Assembly: GCA_009908535.1 (NCBI GenBank)
Contig: JAAAOD010000198.1
Coordinates: 1 to 14,816 of the forward strand
Direction of reading: 5' to 3'
DNA from: Verrucomicrobiota bacterium
GTDB taxonomy: Bacteria > Verrucomicrobiota > Verrucomicrobiia > Opitutales > Oceanipulchritudinaceae
DNA length: 14,816 nucleotides
Shown: positions 9,715 through 14,816 of the stretch, one piece after another
How positions within the stretch are numbered: position 1 is the stretch's first letter
How the letters are laid out: each line of letters begins with the position of its first letter
Position numbers and translations under genes: made by a program
The notes under the pieces: generated by a model
Database searches by the model: none
Seen by the model: only the letters and a program-made list of their open reading frames with translations
What the model was told of the DNA's origin: nothing

Positions 9715-9924
9715 AATGTGGAGGGGGTTGGAGTTGAGGCAGGCGGGGCCTGCAAGGGCTCCGCGCAGGCGAGGAAATCACGATGGAGCGAACCGGGGGT
9801 CAACCCTTTTCTACCGCCGGTCAACTACCCGGAGCTCCTGAACCCGCGCCTGGCCATAAGCGGTAGGGCGGGATTCCGTTCCTGAAAACTTGCAAGGGTT
9901 CATCCCCTGACCCACCTTGGCGAA
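9715..9924. other. Divergent intergenic region, acs / queA
   Basis: At 210 nt this is the longest gap in the window and should carry the promoters of two divergent genes. I see no convincing -35/-10 pair on either strand. It contains two direct copies of GGTCAAC (9798-9804 and 9819-9825) that start exactly 21 nt apart, and two copies of TGCAAGGG (9751-9758 and 9891-9898). No tRNA-like fold, no intrinsic terminator and no credible small gene was recognised. Confidence 0.4.
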
Positions 9925-11007
9925 GTGGAAACGGCTAACTTCGACTACGAGCTGCCCAGCTCCGCCATCGCGCAGGTTCCCGCTGACAAGCGGGATGAAT
10001 CGAGGCTGTTGTTCGTCAACCGGGCCACGGGTCAGGTCGCCGATCATCTTTTCCGCGAGCTACCGGACCTCCTAACCCGCAATACCCGCTTTTTCCGCAA
10101 TACCGTCATGGTCCTGAAAGCGCGTCTCCACGCTCGGCGCGAAGGCGGGGGCAAGGTGGAATGCCTCCTTTTACGCCCCCACGAAGAAAGCCCCGAAACC
10201 CGGTGGTGGTGCCTTTTGCGCCCGGGGAAGCGTTTACCGGTCGGCGCCTCTTTCCACGACAGCGACTGTTACGAGGCGAAGGTCCTCGCAAAAAAAGACG
10301 ACGGAACCGCTCTTGTCGGATTTGCCCTGCAGAACCATGCGACCGTCTCCGCCATGTCCTCCGACCGGGGGGAAATGCCCCTGCCTCCCTATATTGAACG
10401 CCTGCCCGGGGATCCGCGCCGCAGCCTTGATGAGGAACGCTACCAGACCATCTACGCCGATCCCTCGCAACCTTTTGCGGCCGCCGCGCCGACGGCCGGC
10501 CTCCATTTCACCGAACCGGTCATGGAACGCCTCCTGCAGAACGGTCACCGTTTCCACGACCTCAGCCTGCACGTCGGCCTGGGAACTTTTCAGCCGATCA
10601 AGACGCAACAGATCGAGGATCACGAGCTGCACGAGGAATTCTATGAAATCCCGGCCAGCACCCGGGCCGTCCTCGACGGTAACGAGGGGGACCTGAAACT
10701 GGCGGTCGGGACCACCTCGCTGCGAGCCATCGAGGATTACCACCTTGCCACGCGAAAGGATCCGGCGGCCTCCGGCGAACCCTTCCGGAAGTACGCCGAG
10801 ATCTACCTCTATCCGCCCGAGTTTTTCCGCACGGACGCCCTTCTTACGAATTTTCATCTGCCGAAATCCTCCCTTCTCTGCCTTGTCAGTGCTTTTCTCA
10901 GCCCGGGAACCACCGACGGGATCGGCTGGCTCAAGCAGATCTACAAGGCTGCCCTCAAGAAGAATTATCGGTTTTACAGCTATGGGGATGCCATGCTTAT
11001 CCTTTAA
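9925..11007 (+). CDS. queA: S-adenosylmethionine:tRNA ribosyltransferase-isomerase
   Basis: A 360-residue enzyme of queuosine synthesis: it transfers and isomerises the ribose of SAM onto preQ1 at position 34 of tRNA, giving epoxyqueuosine. Family motifs seen: FDYELPSSAIAQ (6-17), GGKVECLLLRP, RPGKRL, YQTIYA, AAAPTAGLHFT, LSLHVGLGTFQPIK, VGTTSLRAIED, DALLTNFHLPKSSLL and the C-terminal FYSYGDAMLIL. The start is a GTG; a stop codon lies in frame at 9883 and no ATG intervenes, and the GTG gives the expected N-terminal length. It has no clear Shine-Dalgarno. One oddity: the strongly conserved NDTR signature near residue 59 reads NTVM. The gene is not next to tgt or other Q-pathway genes; instead it leads the sigma factor gene by 8 nt. 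Confidence 0.95.
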   Translation: METANFDYELPSSAIAQVPADKRDESRLLFVNRATGQVADHLFRELPDLLTRNTRFFRNTVMVLKARLHARREGGGKVECLLLRPHEESPETRWWCLLRPGKRLPVGASFHDSDCYEAKVLAKKDDGTALVGFALQNHATVSAMSSDRGEMPLPPYIERLPGDPRRSLDEERYQTIYADPSQPFAAAAPTAGLHFTEPVMERLLQNGHRFHDLSLHVGLGTFQPIKTQQIEDHELHEEFYEIPASTRAVLDGNEGDLKLAVGTTSLRAIEDYHLATRKDPAASGEPFRKYAEIYLYPPEFFRTDALLTNFHLPKSSLLCLVSAFLSPGTTDGIGWLKQIYKAALKKNYRFYSYGDAMLIL

Positions 11008-11015
11008 ATTCCGCC

Positions 11016-11522
11016 ATGACCGAGGCTCCCGCATCCACCTTTGAATCGCTGGTCACGGACTACTATGCCCCTTTGTACAGGTTTGCCTATTCCCTCAGTA
11101 AAAACGCGGAGGACGCCGGGGATTTAACTCAACAGACCTTTTTGATTTACGCCAGAAAAGGCGACTCCGTTCGCGATGAGGGAAAGATCAAGTCCTGGTT
11201 GTTCACAACCCTCTACCGCGAGTTCCTCCGCAAAGCCCGCCGCGACAAGACCACCGCACCCGTCGACCAGGAGATTCTCGAGGAGAACGAAGATCCCCTG
11301 CCGGTGGATTCGCTCCGTCAGCTCGAGGCAAAGGAAGCGGTCGAGTTCCTGCACACCCTCGAACCCCAGTACCGCGAGCCGCTTATCCTTTTCTACATGG
11401 AGGATCTGGCCTACAAGGAGATCGCGGAACTTCTCGAGATTCCTATCGGAACGGTCATGTCGCGGCTTTCGCGGGGAAAAGAACAGCTGAAATCCCGCCT
11501 TTCCGCGAATCTTCGGAAATAA
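11016..11522 (+). CDS. ECF-type RNA polymerase sigma factor
   Basis: A 168-residue sigma-70 family protein with only regions 2 and 4, the ECF layout. Region 2 covers about residues 8-77 (YYAPLYRFAYSLSKNAEDAGDLTQQTF, with the DLTQQTF of region 2.2). Region 4 covers about 105-160 (LEPQYREPLILFYMEDLAYKEIAELLEIPIGTVMSRLSRG, a helix-turn-helix with the usual GTVMSRLSRGKEQL). A short acidic linker joins them. It begins 8 nt after queA and is followed 32 nt later by a membrane protein that is probably its anti-sigma factor. The target promoters cannot be read from this window; no repeated -35/-10 pair was recognised before its own or neighbouring genes. No Shine-Dalgarno precedes the ATG. Confidence 0.93.
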   Translation: MTEAPASTFESLVTDYYAPLYRFAYSLSKNAEDAGDLTQQTFLIYARKGDSVRDEGKIKSWLFTTLYREFLRKARRDKTTAPVDQEILEENEDPLPVDSLRQLEAKEAVEFLHTLEPQYREPLILFYMEDLAYKEIAELLEIPIGTVMSRLSRGKEQLKSRLSANLRK

Positions 11523-11554
11523 ACCCCTCGCTCGCTACTCCTATAGCCGATTCC

Positions 11555-12346
11555 ATGAACAAGGCCCGCATCAAGGAAATCCTGCTCGCCTATCGCCCCG
11601 GGGAAGGCCTCGAGGACGATCCCGACGTGCGGTACGCCCTTGAAAAGTCGCAGCAGGATCCGGAGCTGCAGTGCTGGCTGGAAGAACAGCGCGCCTTCGA
11701 CGGGGCTGTCCGCGCGGCGCTGCAGGAAATTCCCGTTCCCGACAATCTCAGGGAACGTATTCTCAGCGCTGCGGAACCCGAAGTTGAGGAAAGGGCCGGA
11801 CCCGCGGCGGCGGCGCCCGAAACTTCCGGGCTGGTGCGCTGGCTGCATCCGGCGGTCTTTGCATCCGCGGCCGCCATTGTCATCTTCCTCGCCCTCTCCT
11901 TCACCTTCTGGAACCCACCCGCGGGAGAGTCCGCCGAGGATCCGGTCGCGGTGGCGCAAACCGCCCGCGAGTTGCACCAGTCCCTGCAGCCCTCCTTCCG
12001 CAGCAACCAGAAAGCCGCCCTCGTGAACTACATCGAAAAGCACGGGGCGACGCCGCCGAAAACGCTCCCGGCACGGTTTTCGTGGGAGGAATCCTTCGCC
12101 TGCCAGATCTTTTCCGTCCGTGGCTCCTCCGTCTCCGTTATTTGCTTTAATACCCGGGAGCACGGGAAGATGCACCTCTACACCTTCGAAAAGCGCGCTT
12201 TCCCCGAGCTGCGGGTGCCCCGGCAACCGGTCCTCGGCGAAGGGGAAAGCGACAGCGCCTGGGCCAGCTGGGCCTCGGACGAAGCCTACCATGTCCTCCT
12301 GACCGGTGAAGGAAGGGAAAACTTGCGCGCCGCTCTGGATATTTAG
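11555..12346 (+). CDS. Single-pass membrane protein, putative anti-sigma factor
   Basis: A 263-residue protein of no family I can name. Its layout is that of a membrane anti-sigma factor: a cytoplasmic, charged N-terminal domain (1-95) containing VPDNLRERILSAA (61-73), a segment common just before the membrane helix of such proteins; one transmembrane helix (about 100-118); and an extracytoplasmic domain of about 145 residues with two cysteines (183 and 197) that could form a disulfide. The zinc-binding HxxxCxxC motif of ZAS-type anti-sigma factors is absent. Location straight after an ECF sigma gene is the main support for the role. The stop lies 24 nt before the YceI start. Alternatives such as an unrelated envelope protein remain open. 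Confidence 0.65.
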   Translation: MNKARIKEILLAYRPGEGLEDDPDVRYALEKSQQDPELQCWLEEQRAFDGAVRAALQEIPVPDNLRERILSAAEPEVEERAGPAAAAPETSGLVRWLHPAVFASAAAIVIFLALSFTFWNPPAGESAEDPVAVAQTARELHQSLQPSFRSNQKAALVNYIEKHGATPPKTLPARFSWEESFACQIFSVRGSSVSVICFNTREHGKMHLYTFEKRAFPELRVPRQPVLGEGESDSAWASWASDEAYHVLLTGEGRENLRAALDI

Positions 12347-12370
12347 GTGGGCATGGGTACGCTCTTTCCC

Positions 12371-12955
12371 ATGAAATCACGCCTCCTCTCCCTCCTTCTC
12401 CTTGTCACCATCACCGCCACTTCCGCGACTATGGCGGAAGTCGCCGTCTACAAAATCGATCCCGTCCATTCCGGGATTTCCTTCAAGATCCGGCACTTCA
12501 TCAACAAAGTGCCCGGCATTTTCGAGGTCTTCGACGGGGAAATCCACTTCGACAAGGAAAACCCCGCCAACAGCAAGGCCTTCGCCAGCATCAAGGTGGC
12601 CAGCGTCGACACCCGGAACGAGGACCGGGACGCGCACCTGCAGAACGAGGACTTCTTTGCATCCAGCCGCTTCCCCTCCATCAAGTTCACCAGTACGGAA
12701 TGGGAGGCCATGGGCGGAAACAAGTACCGCGTTACCGGCGACCTGCAGATGCTGGGAAAGGTGAAACCCATCACCCTCGACGTTACCTTTCTCGGGGAAG
12801 TGGAAGGGCGCGGTCAACTCCGCTCGGGCTGGGAAGGCACTGCCACCATCGACCGCACGGAGTGGGGGATGGGGTACGGCACCCCCGCCGTGGGAAAGAA
12901 TGTCGACATTGAACTGAACATCCAGGCCCACCGGCAGACCGGGAAAGAGGGGTAG
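12371..12955 (+). CDS. YceI family periplasmic protein
   Basis: A 194-residue secreted protein. A signal peptide (Lys2-Arg4 then hydrophobic 5-16, cleavage likely after TMA near residue 22) precedes a single YceI domain beginning VYKIDPVHSGISFKIRHF (26-43), with VDTRNEDRDAHLQNEDFF, FPSIKFTS and the C-terminal DRTEWGMGYG. YceI proteins form a lipocalin-like barrel that binds polyisoprenoids, and some are induced by base or osmotic stress. I chose the ATG at 12371 because it gives a classic signal peptide; the GTG at 12347 and ATG at 12353 would add 8 or 6 residues, and AGGTGG lies too close to the latter. It follows the putative anti-sigma gene by 24 nt, so it may belong to that sigma regulon. 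Confidence 0.9.
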   Translation: MKSRLLSLLLLVTITATSATMAEVAVYKIDPVHSGISFKIRHFINKVPGIFEVFDGEIHFDKENPANSKAFASIKVASVDTRNEDRDAHLQNEDFFASSRFPSIKFTSTEWEAMGGNKYRVTGDLQMLGKVKPITLDVTFLGEVEGRGQLRSGWEGTATIDRTEWGMGYGTPAVGKNVDIELNIQAHRQTGKEG

Positions 12956-12961
12956 TCTCCC

Positions 12962-13393
12962 CTAGCTCCCCGGCAGGGCAGCGAGCAGGGCCCGCCACGG
13001 CAGAAGGGCGCAGTCTTTCCGCTCCGCGCGTGCACGCAACCGGATAAAGGCGGCCATTTCGCCTTGAAGAAGTTCCGCCGGTGCCTCCTTCACAGGAGAA
13101 AGGAAAAAGGCCTCCAGCGCACGCGCGGTCCCGGCAGCCTCCGCTGTCGTGAGATTCCGGATACACTGTATCATGAGGGAGGCAGCAGAGCGCGTCACCG
13201 CGCAGGCCTGCGCCTCGAATGCGGCTTCGACAATCCGCTCCTCCTCGATGCACAGGGCCACCGTCACTTCGTCGCCACAACGAGGATTGCGACCGTTGGC
13301 AGAATGGGTGCAGTGATCGGGAATTCCGTAGCCGCACGGGTTGCGGTGATGCCGCAGGAGGAGCTCATCATAAATAGAGGCCGGTCCGGTCAT
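12962..13393 (-). CDS. sufU: SufU-type iron-sulfur cluster assembly scaffold
   Basis: A 143-residue NifU-N/SufU-family protein. The zinc or cluster ligands are all present: Cys39 and Asp41 in NPRCGDEV, Cys64 in AQACAVTRSAASLM, and Cys128 in KDCALLPWRAL. The 64-residue distance from Cys64 to Cys128 fits SufU (62 in the Bacillus protein, as I recall) rather than IscU, where it is about 43. SufU accepts sulfur from the SufS cysteine desulfurase for cluster assembly. The N-terminus IYDELLLRHHRNP matches the family. No sufBCDS or nifS gene is in the window. The stop is 6 nt from the convergent yceI stop. An ATGA overlap with a 33-codon upstream frame is discussed under findings. Confidence 0.88.
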   Translation of the reverse strand: MTGPASIYDELLLRHHRNPCGYGIPDHCTHSANGRNPRCGDEVTVALCIEEERIVEAAFEAQACAVTRSAASLMIQCIRNLTTAEAAGTARALEAFFLSPVKEAPAELLQGEMAAFIRLRARAERKDCALLPWRALLAALPGS

Positions 13394-13506
13394 GACGTGG
13401 AAAATTCCTGGACCAACTGAATCAGGCCTGAATGAAAACAGAAAGGATCGTGGCGAGCGCCGGGAGAGATGCGGGCATCCATGCGATTCATTTCTTGAAA
13501 GCGGGA

Positions 13507-14127
13507 TTACAGCAGTTGCCCATCATCGACTTCCTCACCAGCAAGAGGCTCGAGGTCAATGACAGCGTCCTCCGCGCTGCCGGCCTCGATGATCCGCCAT
13601 TCAAGGGGGACCATCATCCCGCCGGGGAGAAGGGTCTCGCCCCGGATTTCCACATCCTCGATCCGGATCTCCCAACCGCCGGCCTCGAGCTTGCTCAAGA
13701 CAAGGTCGATCCGCTCTTCCCAGAAGGCCTCGTCCTTCGCTACGCGCTGGACGAATTCCTGCCAGTCACGGGAAGTCAGGTCGCCGATTTTCACTTCGCT
13801 TAAATCAAGAAAGAGGCCGCTGAGCAGCCCACTGCTCACCTTTACTTCCTGCCGCAGGGGACTGCTCCAGAAAGGCCCCTTCAGCAGAACGGTATCCACT
13901 TCGGCCCCCACTGCGCTGTCGAGAACGAACAGGCCCCCGAGGCTGACTTCTGTCGGACCAAGGCGGACCGACTCCACCTGCCACTGGCGCTGGGGATCCT
14001 CCGCCATCAACCGTTCCACCATGGACTGCTGCCAACCGGCATTGAAAAAGAAAATCACCACAAAAGTGATGCCCACCGCGAGGAAGGCGAGGACAAGATT
14101 GAAGAGAAACTTCAGTATACGCCGCAT
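13507..14127 (-). CDS. Membrane-anchored protein of unknown function
   Basis: A 206-residue protein I do not recognise. Residues 4-29 form one strong membrane helix preceded by positive charges (MRRILK), so the rest should lie outside the cytoplasm. The following part (about 45-110) alternates hydrophobic and polar residues in a pattern suggesting beta strands (VESVRLGPTEVSLGGLFVLD). With the anchor this recalls the start of AsmA-like proteins, but it is far shorter than those, and the likeness is only impressionistic. A more charged, helical stretch lies around 118-150 and an acidic tail ends the chain. It starts 36 nt after the rplS terminator and is followed 113 nt later by sufU on the same strand. 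No clear Shine-Dalgarno. Confidence 0.7.
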   Translation of the reverse strand: MRRILKFLFNLVLAFLAVGITFVVIFFFNAGWQQSMVERLMAEDPQRQWQVESVRLGPTEVSLGGLFVLDSAVGAEVDTVLLKGPFWSSPLRQEVKVSSGLLSGLFLDLSEVKIGDLTSRDWQEFVQRVAKDEAFWEERIDLVLSKLEAGGWEIRIEDVEIRGETLLPGGMMVPLEWRIIEAGSAEDAVIDLEPLAGEEVDDGQLL

Positions 14128-14162
14128 CCCACTACCCTACCCGCGCCTTTGAAACCAGCAAC

Positions 14163-14197
14163 AAAAAGCCGGCAGTAAGTTGGAACCGACTGCCGGC
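14163..14197 (-). terminator. Rho-independent terminator after rplS
   Basis: Read on the minus strand, a 9-bp perfect stem GCCGGCAGT / ACTGCCGGC (14189-14197 pairing with 14168-14176) encloses a 12-nt loop and is followed by five T residues (14167-14163), then GTTG. It begins 29 nt after the rplS stop codon, just where the trmD-rplS transcript should end. On the plus strand the stem is followed by AAAA, so it works in one direction only. This is the only clear intrinsic terminator in the window. Confidence 0.85.
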
Positions 14198-14226
14198 AAA
14201 AGGAGGAGGCGGGGCGATGAGACCGG

Positions 14227-14595
14227 TCAGGGCTTCTGCGACTCGAAGACGCGCTTTTCCTTCACCTTGTTGGCGGCCTTGCCGATGCGCTCGCGGAGGT
14301 AGTACATACGGGCCCGCATGCGCACGGATTCGCGGTCGACTTCAATCTTTTCGATGCTCGGGCTGTGCACGGGAAAGACCCGTTCCACGCCCTCCCCGAA
14401 ACTGATCCGCCGGACCGTGAAGGTTTCGTGAATACCGCTCCCCTTACGCGCGATGACGATTCCGGAAAATATCTGGATCCGTTCCTTGTTTCCCTCGCGC
14501 ACCCGCGTGTGCACCTTGACCCCGTCCCCGACTTTGAAGGCCGAACGGTCCGGTTGGATCTGCTCTTGCGTGATTTCTTTGATAACCGCGTTCAT
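14227..14595 (-). CDS. rplS: 50S ribosomal protein L19
   Basis: A 122-residue ribosomal protein L19, located at the 30S-50S interface. Family segments seen: FKVGDGVKVHTRVREGNKERIQIFSGIVIARKGSGI, ETFTVRRISFGEGVERVFPVHSPSIEKIEV and ARMYYLRERIGKAANKVKEKR. The frame stays open upstream to 14727, but the ATG at 14595 gives the normal N-terminus (MNAVIKEITQEQI) and has AGGAAA 7 nt before it. The added upstream residues would overlap trmD and are not L19-like. It follows trmD by 16 nt, the usual rpsP-rimM-trmD-rplS order, and ends just before the intrinsic terminator at 14163-14197. Confidence 0.97.
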   Translation of the reverse strand: MNAVIKEITQEQIQPDRSAFKVGDGVKVHTRVREGNKERIQIFSGIVIARKGSGIHETFTVRRISFGEGVERVFPVHSPSIEKIEVDRESVRMRARMYYLRERIGKAANKVKEKRVFESQKP

Positions 14596-14608
14596 TGTTC
14601 CATTTCCT
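14596..14608 (-). promoter_or_regulatory. Ribosome binding site deciding the rplS start
   Basis: On the minus strand AGGAAA (plus-strand 14603-14608) lies 7 nt before the ATG at 14595, in the short gap after the trmD stop. It supports this ATG over the longer open frame that would run back into trmD. Confidence 0.6.
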
Positions 14609-14611
14609 GTT

Positions 14612-14816
14612 CTAAAGTAAATCTGGTCGCCGCTCCCTGGTTTTTTCCAACGCCCGCGCGTTGCGCCAGCGTTCGATCTCGCCATGATGGCCGGATAGTA
14701 GGACCTCGGGCACCCGCTTCCCCTCAAATTCCTCGGGTCGCGTATACTGAGGAAAGCCGAGTAAGCTGTTGTGGAAACTATCCTGCGTCAAGGACTTTTC
14801 CTCCCCCAACACCCCC
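14612..14816 (-). CDS. trmD: tRNA (guanine-37-N1)-methyltransferase, C-terminal part (3' end of gene)
   Basis: This is the last 67 residues of TrmD, the SAM-dependent enzyme that forms m1G37 in tRNA; the rest lies beyond the window edge. The frame is open through the edge (Gly-Val-Leu-Gly-Glu-Glu). The segment shows the C-terminal signature of the family: LGEEKSLTQDSF, FPQYTRPEEF, GKRVPEVLLSGHHGEIERWR and the terminal TRERRPDLL. It stands directly upstream of rplS, its normal partner, with 16 nt between stop and start. No defect is seen in the visible part. Confidence 0.93.
   Translation of the reverse strand, partial: GVLGEEKSLTQDSFHNSLLGFPQYTRPEEFEGKRVPEVLLSGHHGEIERWRNARALEKTRERRPDLL

Noticed and set aside
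13422..13431. The palindrome TCAGGCCTGA as an operator for sufU
   Set aside because: A single 10-bp palindrome is weak evidence in this DNA, and it has no second copy or promoter hexamers around it.
13452..13461. The small inverted repeat GGCGAGCGCC before sufU as a terminator for the gene upstream of it
   Set aside because: The loop would be only 2 nt and no U-run follows directly, so it cannot form a working intrinsic terminator.
14596..14727. A longer N-terminus for L19 beginning at 14727
   Set aside because: The extra 44 residues overlap trmD in another frame and are not found in L19; the ATG at 14595 has its own ribosome binding site.

Overview
This is a GC-rich bacterial chromosome segment that is densely packed with ordinary housekeeping and accessory genes. 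I see no insertion sequence, phage gene, CRISPR array, rRNA or tRNA. Several exported proteins (AttH-like lipocalin, YceI) and a lipoprotein/lipid-type ABC exporter suggest a Gram-negative-type envelope. Many genes lack a clear Shine-Dalgarno sequence, and the set includes a corrinoid reactivator plus DUF1638 pair. Together with an unusual QueA motif, this makes me lean weakly towards the PVC group (Verrucomicrobiota). That placement is inference and not proved by the window.

Layout. (1) 1-4343, plus strand: a tightly packed three-gene unit of ABC ATPase (5' end cut by the window edge), a large FtsX/MacB-type permease, and a secreted CrtC/AttH-type lipocalin-like protein, resembling the AttEFGH export system. 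(2) 4313-6734, minus strand: a two-gene operon of a DUF1638 protein followed, with an 11-nt overlap, by an ASKHA/2Fe-2S protein of the family that reductively reactivates corrinoid proteins. No corrinoid protein or methyltransferase is present here. (3) 6830-7756, plus strand: a PfkB-family sugar kinase. It converges on acetyl-CoA synthetase (7753-9714, minus strand) with interlocking stop codons. (4) 9925-12955, plus strand: queA, an ECF sigma factor, a membrane protein likely to be its anti-sigma factor, and a secreted YceI protein, closely spaced and plausibly one transcript. (5) 12962-14816, minus strand: the trmD 3' end and rplS, closed by the only convincing intrinsic terminator in the window, then a membrane-anchored protein of unknown function and a SufU-type Fe-S scaffold.

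Functional themes. The genes fall into envelope lipid export and envelope stress (ABC-AttH, ECF sigma/anti-sigma, YceI), corrinoid-linked C1 metabolism and acetate activation (DUF1638-reactivator, Acs), and translation/tRNA maturation (QueA, TrmD, L19). All three convergent gene pairs end with overlaps or gaps of at most 6 nt and no terminator between them. I found no clearly new system. The most interesting items are the orphan DUF1638-reactivator pair, the zinc-motif-less anti-sigma candidate with its linked YceI gene, and the QueA with a rewritten N-terminal signature.
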